Below are positions 47,170-55,137 of a stretch of 64,000 nucleotides of DNA, one piece after another. This stretch comes from Rhodococcus sp. KBS0724 (lineage in GTDB: Bacteria > Actinomycetota > Actinomycetes > Mycobacteriales > Mycobacteriaceae). Position 1 is the stretch's first letter. Every line of letters starts with the position of its first letter. The position numbers and the translations under genes were made by a program. The stretch spans positions 3,444,001 through 3,508,000 of the forward strand of contig NZ_VCBX02000001.1 in NCBI RefSeq assembly GCF_005938745.2. The letters run 5' to 3'. The notes below the pieces were generated by a model, which saw nothing but the letters and a program-made list of their open reading frames with translations, made no database searches and had not been told where the DNA came from.

Positions 47170-47619
47170 ATGCCAGTAATGGGCACCGTGAAATTCCAGC
47201 GGTTCTTCAGGGCAGCGGCTGGACTGCAGGTCGACCGGAACGATCTCAAGCGCTATACCGATTTCATCGACGACAAGATCTACGACGTGATCCTGATCGG
47301 GAAAGCCTCCGCAAAAGCAAACATGCGCGACGTGATCGAACCGTGGGACCTGCCGATCACCAAGGGATTACAGGAGAGCATCCACCGGTTCGAAAAACTC
47401 GACGAGGAGATCGAACTTCAGCCGCTGCTCGATCAGCTCACGGCCCGCCCACCCTTGGACGTGGCCCTCTCCGAGGAGACCGAGCAACGACTGCCGCTGA
47501 TCGCAGGAGGCTTGAGTGTGGCGCTGGCGCACACCTTCGCCACGGTCGAACCGGACCGCAAGAACCCCGGCACAGCCCAATGGACCGTCGCCTTCGACAT
47601 CTTCCACCTACTACTCTGA
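47170..47619 (+). CDS. DUF1931 (double histone-fold) protein
   Basis: 149 residues, RBS GAAAGGAGC. DUF1931 family: VKFQRFFRAAAGLQVDRNDL, KRYTDFIDDKIYDVILIGKA, SAKANMRDVIEPWDLPITKG, VALAHTFATVEPDRKNPGTA, ending with AFDIFHLLL. Relatives have two fused histone folds; DNA binding and acid- or heat-stress links have been suggested, but no function is settled. It closes the stress operon and is followed by a hairpin. Confidence 0.88.
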   Translation: MPVMGTVKFQRFFRAAAGLQVDRNDLKRYTDFIDDKIYDVILIGKASAKANMRDVIEPWDLPITKGLQESIHRFEKLDEEIELQPLLDQLTARPPLDVALSEETEQRLPLIAGGLSVALAHTFATVEPDRKNPGTAQWTVAFDIFHLLL

Positions 47620-47620
47620 C

Positions 47621-47637
47621 CCCGGCCAGCGGCCGGG
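47621..47637. terminator. GC-rich hairpin after the stress operon
   Basis: CCCGGCC-AGC-GGCCGGG, perfect 7-bp stem right after the stop codon of DUF1931; no T-tract. Confidence 0.55.
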
Positions 47638-48117
47638 AGCCGATGGCGAGCGAGACGATTTCGCACCCCACTGCGACGTCGGCGATTGCACCGTCACCCA
47701 AATCGCGAACGCGCAGGACCTTTCGAGGGTGATGCGATGTAGCCGATAAGCGAATGCGGAGTACACCCGTAATCACGGACAACGTGCCTGACGCACCACC
47801 CTTGGGCTCGGAGTCGTCTTCGCAAATTTCCGAGCTGGTGCTCGCCCATCTCGGCCTTGGCCGTAGCGCGAAGTCCAGCTAGGGCGCGCACCTGATCAGC
47901 GACCGGGAGACCCCCGGTTCGACTACCTTCTGCTCACCGCCCACCAGAGAACCCGGCAACAGGACTCAGTGAGGGACAGTCCCGCAGGGTGTGGGGAGTC
48001 AATCCAAACCTGCACGGGGCTGCCGACCGGTCGAGCACCCGATCTGACACCCGAATCATCTGGGGACGTCCCCGATTGGGCACCACGGCTAAATCGCGCG
48101 CGCTTCGCCGGTCGCGA
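47638..48117. other. Intergenic, 480 bp
   Basis: No gene recognised between the convergent stress operon and the membrane protein gene. Confidence 0.4.
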
Positions 48118-49209
48118 CTACCTTGCCTCGTTCGACGACTGCCGCGTCTCCTCGATACGTTGCCGCTGCCGCACCCCGTACGCCGCCTCCTTGACGGCAG
48201 CGTCATCCTCGAGACCTGACCCGAGCGCCCCACCGATGGTCGCGATGGACGCCAACAACCAGGCCAGCGTGAGGTAGTCCGCGAGGTTCACCCCGTGCCC
48301 GAGAACACGAGACAGAAGTTCCGGAGGAAGAGTCAGAGACGCAGTGAACAGCAACAGACCGAACAGGGCCACGTACAGCACGACGACGCCGATGACCAAG
48401 GTGACCACGGTCGCGGTGTTGTACAGCACCGAACGATCACGTTCGGTCGGCGACTCCGGCCGCTCCCACAGTTCGTGCTCGAGGATCAGCCAGAGGATCA
48501 TTGCCACGCTCGACAGGACTGTCGCCGCACCCATACGCCAAGGGCCCATGGTGTCGGCGAACAACCAGATCGTGTTGGTGACCAACGCGATCGCGCCCGA
48601 GGCGAAGGCGCCCACGAACACCTTGGACAATCCGGTGACCAGCCGCTACGGCCGGTTAGCGCGCACCATCCCAGACAGCAGTCGCAGTCGCCGCAGCCCT
48701 GACGGCGCGAAGTACCGGACGCCGCCCTCGGTGCGCGCAGACGGGAACCGCCGCGCCGCGCCGGGCCTGAGGACCGGCTCACCGAGGACGCGGGCGATCG
48801 CGAGTTCAGTGACGGTGCGGACGCGACGCTCGACGTGGACGCCGCCGACTCCGGCGACAGAGATGAGCGCGAATTTGTGTTGGTCGCTGACATCGGCCAC
48901 CACCGGCAAGGTGTCCTCGCGGCGCGGCAGATCGGTGAGGTACACGACGACGTCTTCCTCTTCGGAGGACGGATCGACCGTGTCGATGACGTCGGCGAAA
49001 TCAGCTTGCTCGTCGGGCAGGTACGGTTTGCGGCGCACGCACGTCGTCCACCGGCGCGCGAGCCGGTGAGTGCTGCGCAGGCGTTTCGGCAGGTACTCCG
49101 CGATGCGTTCGGCAATTTCCGCTGGTTCGCCCGGATCCGCGATCAGCAGTACCGAGACCTGCTCACCCCCGGCACCGGAGCGCCCTCCCCGCACATGCTC
49201 GTTCGCCAT
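48118..49209 (-). pseudogene. Actinobacterial membrane protein split by one amber codon
   Basis: Start ATG 49209 (or GTG 49221). The first 187 codons encode a soluble part (EQVSVLLIADPGEPAEIAER, YLPKRLRSTHRLARRWTTCV, VVVYLTDLPRREDTLPVVAD, LLSGMVRANRP) ending in TAG at 48646-48648. The same frame goes on without interruption: RLVTGLSKVFVGAFASGAIA, then helices (MGAATVLSSVAMILWLILEH; TATVVTLVIGVVVLYVALFG; LADYLTLAWLLASIATIGGA). Replacing TAG by TGG (Trp) restores one protein of about 360 residues with at least five helices. Family seen in rhodococci and mycobacteria; function unknown. Confidence 0.85.
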
Positions 49210-49311
49210 CACCGCCTTCACGTACCCGCTCACTCTGCCCCCAAACTCCAGGCAGCAGGGTGCGAGTCGATCACAGCGCCGCCACGGATATCCGCGGCCA
49301 ACCCGTGTCCG

Positions 49312-49876
49312 GTAGACATCCCCAACAGCGACCGCGAACGCTCGACGGACCTGATCGAGCTCGTCGAGCTGCTGGTGAACAGCATCGTCAACACCCCGAA
49401 GTCGTTCGAGACCGACTTCGACGAGATTGACGTCCACAAGACCGAGTTTCTGGAGGCGGAGGAGTTCGCCCGGAAGGACCTCGAGGCCGCGCGAAAGTCG
49501 GCGGCCGGCGCAGGCGCCGGGTTCACCGCGGGCGCCGCGGTCGCGAGCATTGCCCCGACAGCTGCGTTGTGGGTGGCCACCACCTTCGGCACCGCATCGA
49601 CCGGCACCGCGATCTCCACTCTCTCCGGGGCCGTCGCGACCAAGGCTGCTCTGGCCTGGCTCGGAGGAGGAGCCATCGCGGCCGGAGGCGGAGGCACTGC
49701 GGCAGGCACTGCGCTACTCGCTCTCGCCGGCCCCATAGGCTGGACAGTCGCGGGGGCCACCCTCCTCGCATCCATCGCGCTGTTCACCAAGAACAAGTTC
49801 GAGAACCGCGAGGCGAAGCAGGAGGCGCTGACCGCGGTGAAGCACAACACCGCGCTCATCACTACGCCGAAAGTAG
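49312..49876 (+). pseudogene. 5'-truncated gene with Gly/Ala-rich hydrophobic region
   Basis: Coding-like frame without start: LVNSIVNTPKSFETDFDEID, EAEEFARKDLEAARKSAAGA, GAGFTAGAAVASIAPTAALW, GPIGWTVAGATLLASIALFT, KNKFENREAKQEALTAVKHN. The order (acidic helical, glycine-rich hydrophobic hairpins, basic helix) suggests a membrane-inserting protein; the family is not recognised. Both ends are lost: the 5' end near 49310 and the 3' end where the next block joins at about 49876. Confidence 0.5.
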
Positions 49877-50690
49877 AACCGGCCGCTCAATCACCGCCTC
49901 CCGCATCACCATCGCCACCCGCGCCGGGGTCAGCGTCGCGGCGGTTAAACGCGCCAGACGATTCCTCACAGCCCTCGGCGTCGCCACAGAAACTCGTCCG
50001 CGGCCGCTACCTTCAAAAAATCGAATCCATGGCCGCAGAGCACACCACGGACACAAGCAGTTCCGGGCAGCGTCCGTCTGGGCACTCATCTCACCCCGCG
50101 CCGCGGTCACAACCATCACCGCGCCCTTCAAGAAGTTTAAAAAGTCCTCTCGCGCGATACTTCGCAGCGCCGCATACCGCGCCGGCACAGCCTCTCGAAC
50201 TTCTCCACACACCGGCGGCCGTGGCCCCGTATCCCCCTCTGGGGGATTTGTTCTTCAATCTCTTGTTTTCAAGTTCTCACCAACGCACGCGCACACGCGG
50301 GCGGGCAAGCCGAAGAACACACCAAGATCCACCCCACGTCCAATCTCGTTGCAATGCAATGCCACCCAGCTGATTGATCACATCCCTGCCCTGAAAACTG
50401 TCAGGCACGTCGGCCGGATCTGCGACGTCCTCGAGCGAGCTGGCATCGACCCCACCCGATGGACCGGCCGCGACATCGCCCGCGAACTCACCACGGACAC
50501 CCAATCCCGGGGCTGGGTCTGGCCCACACAACTCACACGACCCACCGCATTCCTGCCTGGCGACTCACCCAGATCGACTGGTCAGCACCTTCCCCGGCAG
50601 AACGTGCCCATGAAAACGACCAGATCCGCCTAGCCGAACAAGCTTCGCGCCGGCGCGAGGCACAAGAGCGAGATTCACACTCGCTTACGC
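49877..50690 (+). pseudogene. Replication-initiation-like protein, 5'-truncated and frameshifted
   Basis: Frame 1 reads ITIATRAGVSVAAVKRARRF (HTH), LGVATETRP, then IDHIPALKTVRHVGRICDVL, ERAGIDPTRWTGRDIARELT, SRGWVWPTQLTRPTAFL. After one missing base near 50554 the other frame continues AWRLTQIDWSAPSPAERAHE, NDQIRLAEQASRRREAQERD. This combination (HTH, long basic linker, WTGRDIA block) is what I associate with rhodococcal plasmid replication or related proteins, but I cannot name it firmly. The N-terminal part is missing. Confidence 0.5.
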
Positions 50691-51271
50691 CGCGACACCC
50701 ACAGCAATCGTGCAACGATCACGCCCGCAATTCTCATGAACACATTCGTAAGCACGGCACAACGCGGCCACGACCACGACCAGGCCACACCACCAGGCCG
50801 ACAGGGCAGGAAACCAAGCCTTTGGGAAGCTTCAAGGCCAGCGCCGACGACACGATTGCCACCGCCGTTCGATGAACTGCCGCAATGATATTCGCGAAGA
50901 CACACTCCCTTGAAGCGTTGTTCCCAACGGCGCGAGCCAAGCTTTCATCGGGTCCGGGTCTTCAACTCAGCACCCGAACCATCACACACCTTCCCACAAA
51001 CCCACGCCGGCAGCGTCCGACAACGAATCAACGAATCGAAGTGCCGACATTCCCCGCGAGGAACCCGATCCGGTGTCCAACCTTTCAACTCCTAACCGCC
51101 CACATCCTCACCGCCACCAGTTTCGTACTGGGGATGAAAAAAAGCGTGATCAGCCCGACACACGACTGGCTTCACCGAGGACACCCGTCATAGGCGCTGG
51201 AGGGCACGCCGACAGCAGACGTACACACAACGTCTTGACCGATATTCGGTCTGTAGTGCAAATATTGCCTG
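50691..51271. other. Intergenic, 580 bp
   Basis: No gene recognised; the open frames here are basic and repetitive. Confidence 0.35.
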
Positions 51272-51296
51272 ATATAGTCGTATATGCGACCATATA
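51272..51296. promoter_or_regulatory. Palindromic operator region before the AbiEi-like gene
   Basis: ATATAGTCG / CGACCATAT arms (one mismatch) and, nested in them, TATATG-CGAC-CATATA, ending 4 bp before the start codon at 51300. AT-rich in a GC-rich region; typical of an autoregulated antitoxin promoter. Confidence 0.55.
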
Positions 51297-51299
51297 TGT

Positions 51300-52001
51300 A
51301 TGGCGGAGATGACGGTGAGTGCTGCGGCAGCCGAACTGGGGGTCACCGAACGACAGGTCACCAGGCTAGCCCGCGCCGGCGCCCTCCCCATCACCCGCGA
51401 AATCGGCAAATCGATACTCCTCGACGCCGCCTCCGTGCTCCGCATGGCACACACCACCCGACACCGAAGCCGTCCCTGGAACGGCAACGTCGCCTGGGCC
51501 GCCCTGGCCTTACTGTCCGCACGCCCCGTGAACTGGATCTCACCCCCACACATCACCCGCCTCAAGCATCGACTGCGGCGATCTAGCCCCAGCGAAGTGG
51601 CATTCCTCGCACGCCGCCGCGCCCATACCCGCCGCATGCAGGGATGGGGCGATGACGCGAACACCCTTGTCACCGGCGGATCCATCACCGCAACCGGCCC
51701 CAGCGCCCTCGCCCACGTTCCGGGCACCGCAGCACGCTTCGGCCTGTCACCGGTTGTGCGTGACACGGTCGACGGGTACATCACCGACGACCGTGTCAAC
51801 GATGTCATCGATACGTTCGGACTGATACCCGAGCACGAAGGTCACATCACACTACGAGTGGTCACAGACCTGAACCCGTTCTTCACCTCGACGACACTGC
51901 CGATCGCAGCCGTCGCCGTCGACCTCATGGAATCGCTCGATACTCGTGAGCGCAGCGCAGGCACCCGAGTACTGCAGGAGCTTCTCGATGACATCGGCTG
52001 A
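51300..52001 (+). CDS. HTH protein paired with a nucleotidyltransferase (AbiEi-like antitoxin?)
   Basis: 233 residues. N-terminal HTH (MTVSAAAAELGVTERQVTRL, ARAGALPITREIGKSILLDA), then a linker and C-terminal domain (SLDTRERSAGTRVLQELLDD). It is followed directly by a nucleotidyltransferase-like gene, and its promoter is a palindrome that overlaps the start. That is the organisation of type IV AbiE systems, where AbiEi is an autorepressing antitoxin. Sequence similarity to AbiEi itself is not obvious, so this is inference from context. Confidence 0.55.
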   Translation: MAEMTVSAAAAELGVTERQVTRLARAGALPITREIGKSILLDAASVLRMAHTTRHRSRPWNGNVAWAALALLSARPVNWISPPHITRLKHRLRRSSPSEVAFLARRRAHTRRMQGWGDDANTLVTGGSITATGPSALAHVPGTAARFGLSPVVRDTVDGYITDDRVNDVIDTFGLIPEHEGHITLRVVTDLNPFFTSTTLPIAAVAVDLMESLDTRERSAGTRVLQELLDDIG

Positions 52002-52059
52002 TCGACCCGAATGGACGGTGCCCGCACCCGCAGGAGGATGAGCACCTCCATGGCCACAA

Positions 52060-52692
52060 ACCGCGGAACTCGCCCGCGCAATACCGTCCGAAACAGTGGA
52101 CACTAGTCGGCGGGTTGATGGTGCAGCTGCACGCCGCGCGCGCAGATCTACCCTTGAACCGACCCACAGTCGATACCGACCCACAGTCGATGTCGACATG
52201 GTGCTCCATATCGAAACCGGCGCCACCACCTTCCCCGACGTGCGAGACAAGCTCGAAGATCTCGGATACGAAATCCAGATGCCGGCCGGTGACGGCCCAG
52301 TTCACCGATTCACCCGCCACAACAGCGAACAACAAGTTGGCGTGATGGTCGCCGACAACCTCTCACCCAGATTTCGACCAACAGTGAAGGGACGGCCGGT
52401 ATTCGGGATTCCCGCAGGCACCTCGGCTCTACAAAAGACCGTCAACTGCGAAATCGACGTCAACGGAACAACAACACGATTGAGTGTCCCCACAGTGTTG
52501 GGAGCCCTCGTGCTCAAAGGAGAGGCCTACCGCCAAGACGACCGAGACCGAGACCGGCACCTCGACGACGCCGCCATTTTGGCGTGCGCCATCGTCAACC
52601 CCGTCACCGAACGTAACTCCTGCACACGCGCATCAGCCGCTTCAGCGGACCCTCTGAGGTACTTATCTCTGATGCGCTACCAACGTCACTGA
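52060..52692 (+). pseudogene. AbiEii-type nucleotidyltransferase, broken by a 17-bp tandem duplication
   Basis: The N-terminal block WTLVGGLMVQLHAARADLPL is in one frame and the rest in another: TVDVDMVLHIETGATTFPDV, RDKLEDLGYEIQMPAGDGPV, PVFGIPAGTSALQKTVNCEI, LGALVLKGEAYRQDDRDRDR. The GG...TVDVD arrangement and later Lys are those of the AbiEii/nucleotidyltransferase fold. The shift is caused by two adjacent copies of a 17-nt unit at 52158-52191. A further lesion may exist before 52096, because no start is in frame. The toxin is presumably inactive. Confidence 0.7.
52158..52191. repeat. 17-bp tandem duplication
   Basis: ACCGACCCACAGTCGAT repeated twice without spacer. Removing one copy joins LNRPTVD to VDMVLHIE in a single frame. 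Confidence 0.93.
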
Positions 52693-52813
52693 CAGAGGAA
52701 TTGACCGCCTTCGCGCACAGTCATTTTCTCGACCAACTCAACGGTCTCACCACACTTTCGCCCGCACTCGCCGCGAAGGTGAACGTTCGGTCTGCGTCAC
52801 CGTGTACAGGTAA

Positions 52814-52842
52814 GTCATACTTCGGTACGCTAGGAGTATGAC
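52814..52842. promoter_or_regulatory. Inverted repeat at the antitoxin start
   Basis: GTCATAC (52814-52820) and GTATGAC (52836-52842), perfect 7-bp arms. The ATG of the antitoxin (52838) lies in the right arm. Likely operator for toxin-antitoxin autoregulation. Confidence 0.6.
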
Positions 52843-53050
52843 CGCAAAGTTTACAATCAGCCTCCCCGACGAGGACACACACGTCCTCGACGAGTACGTC
52901 CGTGATCACGGGCTCCGTGGCCGGTCAGCGGGAATCCAGGCAGCACTCCGACTTCTCGCGGCGTCCGGCCTCGAACGCGACTACGCCGCAGCGTTCACCG
53001 AAAGCGACACCGACGAGGCGTGGGACGTCACCGCGGCCGACGCCGGATGA
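52838..53050 (+). CDS. Ribbon-helix-helix antitoxin (MazE-like)
   Basis: 70 residues. An N-terminal RHH motif (AKFTISLPDEDTHVLDEYVR, GRSAGIQAALRLLA) and an acidic C-terminus (ESDTDEAWDVTAADAG) that would wrap the toxin. It overlaps the toxin by ATGA. Labile antitoxin and autorepressor. Confidence 0.88.
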   Translation: MTAKFTISLPDEDTHVLDEYVRDHGLRGRSAGIQAALRLLAASGLERDYAAAFTESDTDEAWDVTAADAG

Positions 53051-53403
53051 TCCGCCGGGCACACATTCACTGGGTCGATCTGGACCCTACGCAAGGTAGC
53101 GAAGCGTCCAAACGTCGCCCGGCGGTGATCGTGAGCAACGACCGAGCCAACGCCACGGCAGAAAACCTCGGCAGAGGTGTGGTCACCGTTGTTCCGCTGA
53201 CCACCAACACGTCACATGTCTTCCCGTTCCAGGTACTCGTCGAGCCAGACGAATCAGGGTTAGGTCAGGCATCGAAAGCTCAAGCGGAACAAGTACGTTC
53301 GGTGTCGGTGCGCCGACTCGACGCCGAACCTGTCGGAAAGCTTGGGCTCAGAACACTGGCCGCACTCGAGGAAGCACTACGACTGCATCTCGATCTGAAC
53401 TAA
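53047..53403 (+). CDS. mazF: MazF-family toxin endoribonuclease
   Basis: 118 residues from ATG 53047; the longer frame from 53020 overlaps the antitoxin. PemK/MazF fold: IRRAHIHWVDLDPTQGSEAS, KRRPAVIVSNDRAN (the conserved R-P-x-x-I-V-S-N), VVTVVPLTTNTSHVFPF, SKAQAEQVRSVSVRRLD. It cleaves single-stranded mRNA; intact together with its antitoxin, so this module may stabilise the replicon. Confidence 0.92.
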   Translation: MIRRAHIHWVDLDPTQGSEASKRRPAVIVSNDRANATAENLGRGVVTVVPLTTNTSHVFPFQVLVEPDESGLGQASKAQAEQVRSVSVRRLDAEPVGKLGLRTLAALEEALRLHLDLN

Positions 53404-53443
53404 AAGGAAAAGGTCCGAAAAATTTTCGAGATCCTCGCCGCGG

Positions 53444-53640
53444 TCAGGGCGGATCCCGCCGATTCCCGCACGCTGTCCGACCAGTGCCCGCGTCCTCGGG
53501 CAGGACGGGGACGCCGTGCGCGAGGCTCTCGGCGACGTGAACCGGCGTCGCGTGCCCCTTTCCGCGAGCGTAGTCGCTGGGAGTCCGGCCGCGGTGCTCG
53601 CTGAAAGAGCGAGTGAAGCCGGCGTCGCGAATCCGACTTG
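53444..53640 (-). pseudogene. Possible AraC-type regulator fragment
   Basis: A frame of about 60 codons: RDAGFTRSFSEHRGRTPSDY, then ARGKGHATPVHVAESLAHGV and VPVLPEDAGTGRT. The first 20 residues resemble the last helix of an AraC HTH (SFSEHRGRTPSDYAR). No upstream domain remains. Confidence 0.3.
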
Positions 53641-53771
53641 CCGGCCAGTCCAGCCGATCTCACGCCCGCGCCCAAGTATGCGGCCCCGGCCTCGATCCGG
53701 ACGGCGGCGCGCCACAGGACGAAGGAAAGCCCGGTTTCCTCGGTAAACCACGCGCTGCAGTGTACGAACGC

Positions 53772-54050
53772 CTATCCGTTCCCATCGTTGGCAAGCCACT
53801 CCCGCACACCCTGCTGATCCACATCGTCGGAAGTTCGATCCCGCGCGGTGGCGCCGCGCCAAGGAACACAGAGGATGGGAGTCTCGGTGCGATCGTCGAT
53901 AGCGCCGATGGTTGCTTCGACAACGGCGGTGCCGACTCCGTCGGGCAGTCTGGCCAGCCTGTGAATGTTGATCTCTGTTCGTTCGATGCACTTCAGCAGA
54001 AATGCCGGTGATCGGCGCTGTCCATGTCCTCGGCGCGGCTGACCACTCAT
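53772..54050 (-). CDS. Hypothetical protein, second gene of a small pair
   Basis: 92 residues. It starts 1 bp after the stop of the gene upstream. Ordered-looking core: AFLLKCIERTEINIHRLARL, PDGVGTAVVEATIGAIDDRT, PILCVPWRGATARDRTSDDV. No family recognised. Confidence 0.42.
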   Translation of the reverse strand: MSGQPRRGHGQRRSPAFLLKCIERTEINIHRLARLPDGVGTAVVEATIGAIDDRTETPILCVPWRGATARDRTSDDVDQQGVREWLANDGNG

Positions 54051-54051
54051 T

Positions 54052-54285
54052 TCAGATGATCGTATAGCCGAGTTCGTGCGCCGCGGTGTAGATGCGAGCG
54101 CCGGCGGGTGGACCGACTTGTCGCACGGCGATGCGTTTCCATCCCATGCTGTCTTCGACGAACCACAATTCTGCCGGAGTCCCGTCGAACAGTGTCCGTG
54201 TCGAACACCGAACAGACGGTGATTTGGCGGTTGTCAACAAGTGTTCAACGAGTGGAGCACGAATCGCTGGCACCTGGTTCGGCAT
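54052..54285 (-). CDS. Hypothetical protein, first gene of a small pair
   Basis: From ATG 54285 (the frame opens at 54438) about 77 residues: MPNQVPAIRAPLVEHLLTTA, SPSVRCSTRTLFDGTPAELW, FVEDSMGWKRIAVRQVGPPA, GARIYTAAHELGYTII. It contains AAHELGY, but that is not a complete metalloprotease motif. No family recognised; tight spacing to 53772-54050 suggests co-translation. Confidence 0.42.
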   Translation of the reverse strand: MPNQVPAIRAPLVEHLLTTAKSPSVRCSTRTLFDGTPAELWFVEDSMGWKRIAVRQVGPPAGARIYTAAHELGYTII

Positions 54286-54443
54286 CTTGAGCGCGTCCAG
54301 ATTGCGGTAGGAACTGGTGGTGCGAGCGTCATCAAAAGTTGATCGCCCATGTTCGGGCCACTTACCCGTGGCGCCGCTACCGTCCCCGAGAGTTCGGATG
54401 GGGCCGCATGGATGGACGACCCGGCGACGAATGTACATATTTA

Positions 54444-54719
54444 ATGTCTAGGGTTGAAGCTCTGGCGATGCTCGGTGAAGGAGTGTCGGCCTCGACCATC
54501 GAGCAAGCCACCCTGCAGGCCAGATATCCCGCTCCTGCGTTAGCGCTCGCCGACGAGCAGAATCTGGAATTGTTCAGACGCGTACGAAATGCGTCGAGGC
54601 AGAGCTCTTTTTCCAGAATAGATCAAGCGTTCGTTGCAGACTCGCCCCGATTGACTTGGCGCGGGATTTTCCTGGTGCCGACGCCCATCGTAACGCCGAC
54701 TGCCAGGCCATGGCGGTGA
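54444..54719 (+). pseudogene. Fragment of a 3-hydroxyacyl-CoA dehydrogenase (FadB/FadJ-like) C-terminus
   Basis: SRVEALAMLGEGVSASTIEQ, ATLQARYPAPALALADEQNL, ELFRRVRNAS matches the C-terminal 3HCDH helical domain of multifunctional beta-oxidation enzymes (EALxMLGEGV...GYPxPxLxLxDE). All upstream domains are absent and the tail is unrelated. A piece of a beta-oxidation gene. Confidence 0.6.
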
Positions 54720-54816
54720 CCCGATGGCCGGCTTCTGCCAAGACCCGGATTTGCCGATCCCAAACGTCGAGGCTCAGGGTCCATCCATGCAGGCAATCGC
54801 CCGCGTGCCATCCCAC
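54640..54816 (-). pseudogene. Fragment of an alpha/beta-hydrolase N-terminus
   Basis: LHGWTLSLDVWDRQIRVLAE, AGHRVTAMAWQS corresponds to the oxyanion-hole HGW and first helix of haloperoxidase-like alpha/beta hydrolases. No catalytic triad follows. It overlaps the 3HCDH fragment on the other strand. Confidence 0.5.
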
Positions 54817-55137
54817 TTGCTAGCTATTGAGTCACCAAGCCTTATCGGGCAATGCCGTCCTGCCCAGCGCAGAACGGAGCGAGTTGATCACCTACCTGTC
54901 GCAAGGCCGGAAGGGCGAGAGTATCGCCGTCTCGGGTTCGGTCTCCATCCCTCACTTCACAGCCTCAAGCGTATCTGCGACGTCCTCTGAAAACTCTTAG
55001 TGGCTTCACACTTCCTGATCGGCTGTGCGCATGGACATGTCATGGCGGATCGCTCCGGCACCTGTGAACAACCCCTCACCGGACGCAGCAGGAAGTGAGC
55101 GTCCGGCAGGCTAAGGCCCCGGTCAACACAGACTGAT
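54817..55137. other. Intergenic, 321 bp
   Basis: No gene recognised between the fragment region and the aldehyde dehydrogenase stop codon. Confidence 0.4.

Noticed and set aside
48835..50373. A 512-codon open frame on the plus strand
   Set aside because: Its first 160 codons are antisense to the membrane protein gene, and its end is out of frame with the Rep-like block. Only 49312-49876 has protein character.
54052..54285. Metalloprotease (ImmA-like) from AAHELGY
   Set aside because: HELGY lacks the second histidine of HExxH, and it lies at the very C-terminus.
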